Assembly (NCBI GenBank): GCA_946886725.1
Contig: CAMPJF010000005.1
Span: 1-18,802 of the forward strand
Direction of reading: 5' to 3'
Length of the DNA stretch: 18,802 nt
From: an uncultured Candidatus Saccharibacteria bacterium
GTDB taxonomy: Bacteria > Patescibacteria > Saccharimonadia > Saccharimonadales > UBA6022
Under the pieces are notes generated by a model. It saw only the letters and a program-made list of their open reading frames with translations. It had not been told where the DNA came from and did not search any database. The translations under genes and the position numbers were made by a program. Positions 1-6,496 of the stretch are shown piece after piece. The first letter of the stretch is position 1, and each line of letters starts with the position of its first letter.

Positions 1-21
1 TTTCTGATCGGCAAGAAGTTG

Positions 22-651
22 CTACTTGTAGTCGTAAATAAACAGTCGCTCGAATTTACTCTGGTTAAACACGAAGATATCTTTGTCGATAATGAGGACC
101 TGATTGTCAGTTGGCATCTTGAGGCCAACGTCCGCCTGAAATGCGCCAAATTTGCCATCGCGGAATTCCCACGATGTTGCTCCATTCAAGACGCCGCCTT
201 GGCTGATCTGCTTCACTGCATAGAACGCTTTTTTCGGATCGTCTTTGTGGGTAAATCGTGCCACAATACCCTTCACGCGTTTAAATTCATGTTCTTCTTG
301 ACTAAATTCGACGATGTCGTGGCGCTCTTGTTCAATTAAGTGAATCAATGTCTCCGCACGCCCTACCTTTTCAAGGTCCGTACGAAGGAGTGTATTCTCT
401 TCCGTTTCAGACATTTCAAAATCACGGACTGATAGACCTGTGCCTGCGCCGAGGTTAACAAAATTAATCATGTCGTACAAAAATAACGGCTTAATCTGAG
501 CATTCAGGTCGCTCATAAAGTTTGTGCTATATGGTGTAAAGTTTTTGTTGAATAAAAAGAATTCAACGTCTAATTCTTTTTTAATGCCGTCGGTATTATT
601 GGCCCACAAAAAAATATCCGTGGTTTCGCGTGTTTCTGTTTCAGATTCCAT
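22..651 (-). CDS. DUF4868/KwaB-like protein, probably truncated by an in-frame TAG
   Basis: A 209-residue soluble protein. Its last third has the pattern I associate with DUF4868, the family of KwaB of the Kiwa anti-phage system: a KGIVARFT strand around residue 128, AFYAVKQI around 142, then a D-x-GL-x-MP stretch followed by VLIIDKDIFVFN and SKFERLF at the C-terminus. The family assignment is from memory of these patterns. KwaB proteins are about 300 residues, so this one is roughly a third short. The stop is TAG at 22-24, and beyond it the same frame stays open to the window edge, reading QLLADQK, which would fit a continuing helix. It could be a decayed gene, a sequencing error or a natural short form. 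No KwaA-like membrane protein lies upstream; the preceding gene encodes an unknown soluble protein. No convincing Shine-Dalgarno sequence precedes the ATG at 651, so the start is uncertain. Confidence 0.6.
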   Translation of the reverse strand: MESETETRETTDIFLWANNTDGIKKELDVEFFLFNKNFTPYSTNFMSDLNAQIKPLFLYDMINFVNLGAGTGLSVRDFEMSETEENTLLRTDLEKVGRAETLIHLIEQERHDIVEFSQEEHEFKRVKGIVARFTHKDDPKKAFYAVKQISQGGVLNGATSWEFRDGKFGAFQADVGLKMPTDNQVLIIDKDIFVFNQSKFERLFIYDYK

Positions 652-717
652 ATTCTAACTTTCGTTTATTAACAATTCCCTCTATCTTACCCCATATTTG
701 ACAGAATATGAAGACGG

Positions 718-1239
718 TTATCGTTGTTCAAGATACGTCACCATCGCTGCCAAACCGCCAAGAAGTATCCGTTGCTGCTCCCTTGTTTCGATAAATTGAG
801 ATTGAATATTCATCTTTTTTTTCTCTAAATCATCGTCCCATTTTCCGACAAGCATCGCGTGATTGGTAGGCTCAAATAGAACGGGCAGATTATTAATAAG
901 AGCAATCGATCCCTTGCCATGTTCGCTATCCAACAATGCACTATGAACAAGTGTAGTGGCGGTCCGCCCCATTGCCAGCTTAATATGGTGTTCTAGTTCA
1001 AATCTGTCATCACTATCAAGCTGCAAAAAGCGCTCCACAATACTGCCGTAAAGCGACGCTTCGACTTCGATTCTTTCATAATCATCATAAAGATGTACTT
1101 CAAATTCGCGCGTTTGATTGATGTACTTAGGATACGGCGGATAGATTTGCAGTTCATCATGCGCATTAAATAATGCGTCTTGGTAAGGAGAAGGCTCGGG
1201 GTCAGGCTCCGACAGTGATTCACCGACAGGGTTACTCAT
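718..1239 (-). CDS. hypothetical protein, 173 aa
   Basis: I do not recognise this protein. It is acidic, has a proline-rich N-terminus (about residues 8-18) and no membrane segment or signal peptide; the rest is a mixed alpha/beta sequence ending in a probable helix (residues 150-173). The ATG at 1239 is preceded by a strong promoter (TTGACA, 16 bases, TATAGT) only 11 bases upstream, and no Shine-Dalgarno sequence fits between, so translation is probably from a nearly leaderless mRNA. It lies between the metK-linked gene and the KwaB-like gene, and the 66-base gap to the latter allows cotranscription. No function is proposed. Confidence 0.7.
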   Translation of the reverse strand: MSNPVGESLSEPDPEPSPYQDALFNAHDELQIYPPYPKYINQTREFEVHLYDDYERIEVEASLYGSIVERFLQLDSDDRFELEHHIKLAMGRTATTLVHSALLDSEHGKGSIALINNLPVLFEPTNHAMLVGKWDDDLEKKKMNIQSQFIETREQQRILLGGLAAMVTYLEQR

Positions 1240-1250
1240 TAATGAATACT

Positions 1251-1278
1251 ACTATAATCTTATTTTGCAGTATGTCAA
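1251..1278 (-). promoter_or_regulatory. sigma70-type promoter of the 173-aa gene
   Basis: On the minus strand TTGACA (1273-1278) is followed after 16 bases by TATAGT (1251-1256). The expected transcription start is near 1244, about 5 bases before the ATG at 1239. The -35 matches the consensus fully and the -10 in five of six positions. Confidence 0.65.
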
Positions 1279-1284
1279 TGGCTA

Positions 1285-1890
1285 TTACTGTATCCAGGCG
1301 GACCGTCGATCGCCTATCGATCGATGAAGTGCGTTTGCCGCTCTTGATAGGTCGATATGCTCCCGTAAGCGGTCATGAAGCTCACTCAGCTCACCTTCCT
1401 CGACCGGGTGAACATCTCGCCAGGCTTCGAATGTACCTTCTGGTGTTTTTTTCAATAGGTAGTTGCCGTACCATGCCTGGAGGTTGCCATTTCTCAGCCA
1501 ATCGAATGAAAAATCATCGACGTATGATTCCTGCTTGGAATCCTCATTAAGCTCATTTTGCCGAAATCGTATGCGCATCTTCCACTGGTCATGTTGCACT
1601 TTCGCTACGCGACATGCTAAATACTCCTCGAGTGTGCCGTCATAGAAGTCGTCATTACTGCTATTCATGTTATTGACCGCCGCGAATGCATGGCGTTTAT
1701 TGCCGCTCAGAACCGAACGCTCTTGCTGGCCCAATATTTGCATAACCAGCGATTGCGTCGCCAATACGGATTCGATTGAAAGTGGGGATTCTAAGGACGC
1801 TTCTTTCGTCCAGCGATTATCCTCGTAGGTTTTCTGCGTCTTTCCAACGCCGGAAATGTTTGTATATTCGCCATATATCTTCGCTCTCAT
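1285..1890 (-). CDS. hypothetical protein in the metK transcription unit, 201 aa
   Basis: No recognised domain. The chosen ATG at 1890 lies one base after the metK stop (TGA-C-ATG), with a GGGAG Shine-Dalgarno sequence inside the end of metK; the frame is open further upstream but that would overlap metK by about 85 bases. The product is hydrophilic, without membrane segments, with a helical N-terminal half (about 40-70), a central strand-rich part containing KMRIRFRQNEL and a W-rich patch (about 130-150), then a charged C-terminal helix. Because no promoter separates it from metK, it should be carried on the SAM-riboswitch-controlled transcript. That suggests, without proving, a role tied to methionine or SAM levels. 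Confidence 0.75.
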   Translation of the reverse strand: MRAKIYGEYTNISGVGKTQKTYEDNRWTKEASLESPLSIESVLATQSLVMQILGQQERSVLSGNKRHAFAAVNNMNSSNDDFYDGTLEEYLACRVAKVQHDQWKMRIRFRQNELNEDSKQESYVDDFSFDWLRNGNLQAWYGNYLLKKTPEGTFEAWRDVHPVEEGELSELHDRLREHIDLSRAANALHRSIGDRRSAWIQ

Positions 1891-1891
1891 G

Positions 1892-2875
1892 TCATTTCTC
1901 CCAGTCAAATCCTTGACCAAAGTGTCCATAACGAGCAGTCTGTTCGTATATCGGGCGCCGTAGGTCGAGGCTGTCAATTATCCCGTTTGGTGTTACGTCA
2001 TAGCCTACACCTTTTTCAGCTATCCCGTCAACTACAACCGTCACTTCCATTGGCTCGGCAACGCCAATCGCGTACGCCAAGCGGACAAATACCTCGTTTG
2101 CCTGCCTGTTCCTCAAGTAGTCGACTGCGATCTTACGGGCTATATAGGCGGCGCTACGATCAACTTTACTTGGATCCTTACCACTGAACGCACCGCCACC
2201 GACGGGAATTCGTGGTCCGTAATTATCTACGGCAAGCTTGCGGCCAGTGAGGCCCGCATCCGCATCAAAACCTCCAATTTCCCAATCCCCAGCCGGGTTC
2301 GCATGTATAGTTAGCGCCGTTTCGTCCACGTACGCAAGTTCATCGCTAGCGATCCATGCATGAATTTGCTTGATCAAATCCGCCTGTGGTGCATACTGAA
2401 AACTAGCCACGAGATGTACGATTCTGTCACCATTCAAGGTGACCTGCGTCTTACCATCATACGGCCATGTTTCATACAGATACTGATTCAAGCGGCGAGA
2501 CAAAACGACTTCAAGAGGCAAAAACTCCGCTGTCTCGTTAGTAGCATATCCAATCATAATACCCTGATCGCCCGCACCGCCGGTATCAACGCCTGCGGCT
2601 ATCTCGGGGCTTTGCGCGGCGATATGCTCGATCAGCTCGACGTCACCCGCCAGCCGCCGAACTATCGCAGCGACGTCGACATTCACCGCCCTAGACGTTA
2701 CCTCTCCAGTGACAAAGACTTTACCATGACCACCGGCAACATCGATAGCGACGCGCGCAAACGGATCTTCACGCAGATGCGCATCCAAAATCGCATCCGA
2801 TATCTGATCGGCAATTTTATCAGGGTGCTTTGGTGAAACGCTCTCGGCGGTTCGATAATTACTTACTACAGACAT
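1892..2875 (-). CDS. metK: S-adenosylmethionine synthetase (methionine adenosyltransferase)
   Basis: Makes S-adenosylmethionine from methionine and ATP in the cytoplasm. Diagnostic motifs are all present: the N-terminal ESVSPKHPDKIADQISDA stretch (about residues 11-28), GAGDQG in the middle, LTGRK before the glycine-rich GGGAFSGKDPSKVDRSAAY loop, then YAIGVAEP and a C-terminal YGHFG. The chosen ATG at 2875 has AGGAG seven bases upstream; the frame extends 12 codons further but that part is riboswitch leader. At 327 residues it is clearly shorter than the usual 380-400; the shortening is spread over the loop before GAGDQG, the middle of the protein and the C-terminus, as in compact Patescibacteria enzymes. 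Expression should be repressed by SAM through the riboswitch directly upstream. The next gene starts one base after the stop. Confidence 0.96.
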   Translation of the reverse strand: MSVVSNYRTAESVSPKHPDKIADQISDAILDAHLREDPFARVAIDVAGGHGKVFVTGEVTSRAVNVDVAAIVRRLAGDVELIEHIAAQSPEIAAGVDTGGAGDQGIMIGYATNETAEFLPLEVVLSRRLNQYLYETWPYDGKTQVTLNGDRIVHLVASFQYAPQADLIKQIHAWIASDELAYVDETALTIHANPAGDWEIGGFDADAGLTGRKLAVDNYGPRIPVGGGAFSGKDPSKVDRSAAYIARKIAVDYLRNRQANEVFVRLAYAIGVAEPMEVTVVVDGIAEKGVGYDVTPNGIIDSLDLRRPIYEQTARYGHFGQGFDWEK

Positions 2876-2879
2876 GAAA

Positions 2880-2924
2880 AACTCCTTTCTATCTGCCCTG
2901 ATATATGGCACTAGGAAAGGAGTT
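2880..2924 (-). promoter_or_regulatory. expression platform: hairpin hiding the metK ribosome binding site
   Basis: On the minus strand AACTCCTTTC (2915-2924) is the exact complement of GAAAGGAGTT (2880-2889), which contains the metK Shine-Dalgarno sequence. The 25-base loop holds a further 4-bp stem (TGCC 2907-2910 with GGCA 2894-2897). When formed, the hairpin would block initiation; the short T run after it might also allow some termination. A competing pairing is visible: AGGAAAG at the base of the aptamer (2952-2958) is complementary to CTTTCCT inside the 5' arm, and would open the hairpin. Confidence 0.8.
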
Positions 2925-2946
2925 CGTTCAATAAGAGGATACTCGT

Positions 2947-3046
2947 ATATCTTTCCTGATGTCTATCAGGCGGAATTAGCACCTTGCTGGTATACGGCAG
3001 GTTGCTGGCGAGTCATCGGGCCGATCCCTCTTCGCTCTCTTGATAT
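2947..3046 (-). ncRNA. SAM-I (S box) riboswitch aptamer
   Basis: Read on the minus strand, the conserved SAM-I core is present in order: an AAGAGAGC start after the 5' P1 strand, GAGGGA, GGCCCGATGA, GCAACC, then AAGGTGCTAA followed by TTCC. P1 can form between ATATC (3042-3046) and GATAT (2947-2951), and P4 is a perfect 6-bp stem, CCTGAT with ATCAGG. It sits between a promoter and metK, the classic target. Binding of S-adenosylmethionine should stabilise P1 and so free the 5' arm of the downstream hairpin to mask the ribosome binding site. Confidence 0.92.
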
Positions 3047-3064
3047 TTAGTTTGTTACCTTTTC

Positions 3065-3094
3065 ACTGTAGCATGACCGCGCCGTTACCGCCAA
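3065..3094 (-). promoter_or_regulatory. promoter of the riboswitch-metK unit
   Basis: TTGGCG (3089-3094), 18 bases, TACAGT (3065-3070) with TGC just before it (extended -10). The expected start near 3058 lies about 12 bases before the riboswitch P1 stem. The -35 abuts the stop codon of the preceding gene. Confidence 0.5.
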
Positions 3095-3095
3095 A

Positions 3096-3614
3096 TTATT
3101 CATTTTCTAGATGCTGACATGCAACAATACTAAACTCGACAAGCTCATTGAACATCTGGCGCGCATCATAGACCGACATTCGCCTGTCGGGATAATGACC
3201 GCCTTTTTCAAGATCAACTGTCTGAATAAATGCAGATGTCACCGTTCCAGCGTTCTTTTGCAAAACATAATGAGTAGTCATTCTAGTCTGGCCCCATTCT
3301 GCAACCTGGGGGCTCGCATCCACGGTGACGCTGTAAATCTCACTTTTATATACGGGACGCGCCTCGTACTCGATTCGCATCGATACACTCTCTTGATGGT
3401 GTAAATGGTTATACCTAAATTCACGGAATAATCTCACACCACCGCCCTTAATGGTCTCGTAATGCTGCCTGCTGCTATCACCATATGGTAATCGTAAAAG
3501 ATCATCAGCCAGATCACAGCCGATCTCTAGTTCGTGCTGCAGTTCAAGTGAACGCTCAGTCTGATAAATCGGACGTTCAGTATAATCAGATGGGATCAAC
3601 CCGTGCTCGTACAT
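3096..3614 (-). CDS. hypothetical protein, 172 aa
   Basis: No recognised family. The product is soluble, with a negatively charged helical N-terminal third, a central run of beta-strand-like segments rich in Tyr, Arg and Val (about residues 60-130), and a helical C-terminus (about 145-172) containing FNELVEFSIVACQHL. The ATG at 3614 is chosen because a TATAGT -10 box lies six bases before it, which puts the predicted transcription start on the A of the ATG; a TTG 15 bases upstream would lie inside the promoter. It follows yaaA by 48 bases, and metK's promoter begins at its stop codon. No function can be given. Confidence 0.75.
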   Translation of the reverse strand: MYEHGLIPSDYTERPIYQTERSLELQHELEIGCDLADDLLRLPYGDSSRQHYETIKGGGVRLFREFRYNHLHHQESVSMRIEYEARPVYKSEIYSVTVDASPQVAEWGQTRMTTHYVLQKNAGTVTSAFIQTVDLEKGGHYPDRRMSVYDARQMFNELVEFSIVACQHLENE

Positions 3615-3620
3615 AACGAT

Positions 3621-3649
3621 ACTATACAACCAAATTACCCTATTGCCCA
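3621..3649 (-). promoter_or_regulatory. promoter predicting a leaderless mRNA for the 172-aa gene
   Basis: TGGGCA (3644-3649), 17 bases, TATAGT (3621-3626). Six bases separate the -10 box from the ATG at 3614, so the expected +1 coincides with the start codon. Confidence 0.5.
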
Positions 3650-3662
3650 GCTTTTTTAAGTA

Positions 3663-4427
3663 CTATACATTAAACCGCAGTGGAGTCATCACCTCCCGGT
3701 AAAACGCAGGTCCGTCGTCTGTGCTGTGTGCTTTATCGTACGAATATCCGTACAGCGAAAAATCTTTCAATTGATCCGGAGTAGTGACGCGATTGTCTAT
3801 CATCCACCTCGCCATGACGCCGCGCATCATTTTACTGTAGATCGGCACCGTCCCAATCTTGCCATTTTGCTTTTTATCAAGAAAGACCGGAGTGATGATA
3901 CGACATGACGTATCGGCAGTGACGACTTTCGCGTATTCTTCTGATGACAGAACACAAACAATTCCTTCGGCATCGGCATCGACAAATGCAGCGACATCAC
4001 GGCCCCAAAAGTCATATAGGTCCTTTGCGTCAGCTACAGCCAACTTTGCCCTCATCTCTAAACGATAGGCCGATACATAATCTAGTGGCCGCAATGCCCC
4101 ATACAACCCACTCAGGATTCGCAAATGCCGCTGTGCCCATTCGAGATCCTCTCTCGATAATGTCCGTGCAAAAAAACCCTTGTACACATCACCGACGTAC
4201 GCATATATTGCCGGTTGCGTCACACCGCCCCACTGCGCATACGACGCGCGTGTTGTCTGAGCAATGCCATCGCTGACGCTCATTACTTCCTTGATGTCGG
4301 GTATACCGCGCATCCGATCAACGATACTCTCAGCTTGGGGCAAAAAATAAGGATGCGTCGATTTCAGAGCGGTCGGTGGTACAGACGCAAAGTCCATTGT
4401 CTTTGAGGGGGCAAGGAGAATAATCAC
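3663..4427 (-). CDS. yaaA: peroxide stress protein YaaA (DUF328/UPF0246)
   Basis: Family signatures are clear: APSKTMDF at the N-terminus (the PAKTLDF motif), LRILSGLYGALRPLD and YRLEMRAKL in the middle (about residues 105-130), and YSKMMRG followed by FSLYGYSYD near the C-terminus. In E. coli YaaA protects DNA and proteins during hydrogen peroxide stress by limiting free iron; it is a cytoplasmic DNA-binding protein. About 254 residues is the normal length. I prefer the GTG at 4427 because it gives the usual short N-terminus and has AGGGG nine bases upstream; an ATG at 4436 directly abuts that same sequence. It follows rnhA by about 70 bases and is probably cotranscribed with it. Confidence 0.9.
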   Translation of the reverse strand: MIILLAPSKTMDFASVPPTALKSTHPYFLPQAESIVDRMRGIPDIKEVMSVSDGIAQTTRASYAQWGGVTQPAIYAYVGDVYKGFFARTLSREDLEWAQRHLRILSGLYGALRPLDYVSAYRLEMRAKLAVADAKDLYDFWGRDVAAFVDADAEGIVCVLSSEEYAKVVTADTSCRIITPVFLDKKQNGKIGTVPIYSKMMRGVMARWMIDNRVTTPDQLKDFSLYGYSYDKAHSTDDGPAFYREVMTPLRFNV

Positions 4428-4497
4428 AGGGAACATCCCCTACATCGCGCCACAACACCGAGCACTGCAGTAACGGTCGAAGTATTCAGGCGCAAAA

Positions 4498-4917
4498 TTA
4501 AATGCGTTCGCCTTCTCTCGCCTTGTTTGCCCAGACGTCAGCCAGCTCATTACCCTCGTCGTTATTGTGGCCACGCACCCAGATAAGAGTCGCGTTTGAT
4601 TCACGGTATAGTGGACAAACCTCTTGTACGATATCAAGATTCTTAATTTCGCCACCTTTTTTCTTCCAGCCGTTCTTTTCCCAATTCAGTGACCATTTCG
4701 TAATGACATTAATCCAAAACTCACTATCAGTATAAATCTGACATTCAGCACCATCAGCATCTTTTAGTGCCGCGACAAGCGCTTTACCTTCCATCCGAAT
4801 ATTTGTCGTTTCACCATCTTCGCTGCCTAAAATATGCGGCTGTAACTCTTTGATAACGGAAAATCCGCCGGGGCCAGGATTCGGACTGGCACTTCCATCT
4901 GTGTAATAAGTAATCAT
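4498..4917 (-). CDS. rnhA: ribonuclease HI
   Basis: Degrades the RNA strand of RNA-DNA hybrids, removing Okazaki primers and R-loops. All catalytic residues can be seen: D7 in YYTDGS, E43 in RMEGKAL, D64 in IYTDSE, H117 in RGHNN and D127 in GNELAD. A basic segment, KNGWKKKGGEIKN (about residues 81-93), corresponds to the handle region that grips the hybrid. At 139 residues it is slightly shorter than the E. coli enzyme (155). The ATG at 4917 has a TATAAT box seven bases upstream and no Shine-Dalgarno sequence, so the message is probably leaderless. yaaA lies downstream. Confidence 0.95.
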   Translation of the reverse strand: MITYYTDGSASPNPGPGGFSVIKELQPHILGSEDGETTNIRMEGKALVAALKDADGAECQIYTDSEFWINVITKWSLNWEKNGWKKKGGEIKNLDIVQEVCPLYRESNATLIWVRGHNNDEGNELADVWANKAREGERI

Positions 4918-4924
4918 TCATTCT

Positions 4925-4930
4925 ATTATA
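4925..4930 (-). promoter_or_regulatory. -10 box of rnhA
   Basis: A perfect TATAAT on the minus strand ends seven bases before the rnhA ATG, predicting a 5' leader of about one base. No good -35 is visible; a terminator-like hairpin occupies that area. Confidence 0.5.
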
Positions 4931-4944
4931 CCCGATGGGCATGA

Positions 4945-4974
4945 ATAAGCCCCCGACAATCGTCAGGGGCTTAT
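4945..4974 (-). terminator. terminator-like hairpin after the 125-aa gene
   Basis: A 9-bp stem (ATAAGCCCC 4945-4953 with GGGGCTTAT 4966-4974) continues after one mismatch with 3 bp around a 4-base loop. It lies 24 bases past the stop of the upstream gene. It lacks a long T run, so its strength is uncertain. Confidence 0.6.
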
Positions 4975-4998
4975 CCGAGTTGGTGGGTAGATGGGTTG

Positions 4999-5376
4999 TC
5001 ATTTAGCGTTCTTATCTGCGTCTCGTTGTGCGATTGCAGCGTGAATCTCGTTGATACGAGCTTCTAGCCGGGTCAGCGTGTCGGGCGTAGGCAGCAATTG
5101 AGCCGACTCAAGAAATAGCGCGGCCGTATAGGCATCCTTCAAGTGACGCAGTCGGTCTTCAAGAGATTTATACGACAGTCGCTCTTCGGTCATCGATCGC
5201 TGAAACAAAGATTGGTTACGTGAAATAGCCAATTCTTGCTGCTGCATTTGCAGCAGTCGAGCATCTTCATCCTTCTGCGCCCGCAACAAGGTATCGAAAT
5301 CATCACTTTCCGCAAACTGAGCTTCAAATGAGCTCATATCCGGGCCGTGCCTAAGATTCTCTGATTTATCTGACAT
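4999..5376 (-). CDS. small coiled-coil hypothetical protein, 125 aa
   Basis: Unrecognised. The protein is very hydrophilic and almost wholly helical from about residue 25: a glutamine-rich stretch (LLQMQQQELAISRNQ) and then LEDRLRHLKDAYTAALFLESAQLL suggest a helical hairpin or coiled coil, with a last helix at about 97-118. No cysteine, signal peptide or membrane segment is present. The ATG at 5376 has AGGAAGG about nine bases upstream. It has its own promoter and a hairpin terminator, so it appears to be a single-gene unit between the SDR gene and rnhA. It could be an adaptor or structural protein, but nothing in the sequence decides this. Confidence 0.75.
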   Translation of the reverse strand: MSDKSENLRHGPDMSSFEAQFAESDDFDTLLRAQKDEDARLLQMQQQELAISRNQSLFQRSMTEERLSYKSLEDRLRHLKDAYTAALFLESAQLLPTPDTLTRLEARINEIHAAIAQRDADKNAK

Positions 5377-5419
5377 GACAATCTGCCTTCCTGGTAATGG
5401 ACTAACTCGGAATAACTAA

Positions 5420-5447
5420 ACTATAACAGATATTACTTACAAAGCAA
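5420..5447 (-). promoter_or_regulatory. promoter of the 125-aa coiled-coil gene
   Basis: TTGCTT (5442-5447), 16 bases, TATAGT (5420-5425), with TGT preceding the -10 (extended -10). The leader would be about 35 bases and includes the Shine-Dalgarno sequence. Confidence 0.55.
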
Positions 5448-5508
5448 GCGGATTCTACGCCCAGTCAGTTTTACTCATCTTTCATGCGGCTGAGTTGACG
5501 CACTTTGA

Positions 5509-6411
5509 TTACGGCAGATGCTGCCCGCCAGTTACCCCCATCACCTCTCCGATGACATAGCTTGATTCCTGGGAGGCCAAAAATACATATAGCGGCGCGC
5601 ACTCGGCTGGCTGACCAGCACGGCCGAGTGGCGTCTTTTGGCCAAATGTCTTGATCTTTTCTTGAGGCTGACCATAACTGGGTTGCAATGGCGTCCAAAT
5701 CGGTCCAGGGGCAACAGCGTTCACTCGGATGCCCCGCGGCGCCAGCTGGATGCCTAAGCCGTGCGTAAAATTAACAATCGCAGCCTTTGTACCTGCGTAG
5801 TCCAATAAGCCTGGCGACGGCTGATACGCCTGGATTGAAGCCGTGTTGATAATCGCGCCGCCAGCCGGCATATATTGCAATACCGCCTTCGACAGCCAGA
5901 ACATCGCAAAGACATTAACGGTGTAGGTGCTAATTAATTGATCGGTTGATAAATCTTCGATATTTGGAGTGTATAGTTGCTTACCAGCATTATTCACTAA
6001 AATATCGATTGATCCCATCTTGTCTGCCGCAAACCCTACCAGCTCTTTGCAAAAATCTTCTGAAGTTAGGTCGCCCGCTAGTCCATAGACGCCGTGCCCC
6101 GCCTCTTTCATAAAGCGCATCGTATCCTGCGCGTCAGTCTCTTCGCTCGGTAGATAAGTAATGACAACGTCAGCACCTTCCCTTGCATACGCTATCGCGA
6201 CAGCACGACCAATACCTGAATCTGCTCCGGTGATTAGCGCTTTACGTCCTTGCAAGCGGCCGGTTCCGTGATATGACGTCTCACCATGATCGGCCCTCGG
6301 ATCAAGTTTTGAATCCAGACCCGGTTCGGGCTGCGTCTGCTCGGGAAAATCCATCATTGGATACTGCTTTGTCGGATCCTGCATCGCATATTGGTCTTTT
6401 TTGTCGTTCAT
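5509..6411 (-). CDS. SDR-family NAD(P)-dependent oxidoreductase (YghA/YdaD-like)
   Basis: A classical short-chain dehydrogenase with a long N-terminal extension. Visible are the cofactor motif TGADSGIG (residues 61-68), NNAG (140-143), and the catalytic set S192, Y205, K209 (YAGTK). The first 50 residues are hydrophilic and proline-rich, with DFPEQTQPEPG and DHGETSYHGTGRL, as in E. coli YghA and the Bacillus general stress proteins YdaD/YhxC; 300 residues is the usual length of that subgroup. Substrates of the subgroup are poorly known; aldehyde or alcohol oxidoreduction under stress is likely. The start has a very strong GAGGAGG Shine-Dalgarno sequence, and a promoter lies just upstream, so the gene forms its own unit. 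Confidence 0.92.
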   Translation of the reverse strand: MNDKKDQYAMQDPTKQYPMMDFPEQTQPEPGLDSKLDPRADHGETSYHGTGRLQGRKALITGADSGIGRAVAIAYAREGADVVITYLPSEETDAQDTMRFMKEAGHGVYGLAGDLTSEDFCKELVGFAADKMGSIDILVNNAGKQLYTPNIEDLSTDQLISTYTVNVFAMFWLSKAVLQYMPAGGAIINTASIQAYQPSPGLLDYAGTKAAIVNFTHGLGIQLAPRGIRVNAVAPGPIWTPLQPSYGQPQEKIKTFGQKTPLGRAGQPAECAPLYVFLASQESSYVIGEVMGVTGGQHLP

Positions 6412-6439
6412 CGTACCTCCTCTGCATTACTACCTGCCT

Positions 6440-6468
6440 AGTATAGGTAGCGGTCAGTGGCACGTCAG
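6440..6468 (-). promoter_or_regulatory. promoter of the SDR gene
   Basis: CTGACG (6463-6468), 17 bases, TATACT (6440-6445). The leader is about 20 bases and carries the GAGGAGG ribosome binding site. Confidence 0.5.
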
Positions 6469-6496
6469 TAAAAAATTCAACAAAAACTCAACGGGA

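Noticed and set aside
1308..1324. Short palindrome CGATCG-CCTAT-CGATCG
   Set aside because: It falls inside the 3' end of a coding frame and is too short and isolated to be called an attachment or operator site.
3615..3629. TTG start 15 bases upstream for the 172-aa gene
   Set aside because: It lies within the promoter, with the -10 box between it and the ATG, and no ribosome binding site precedes it.
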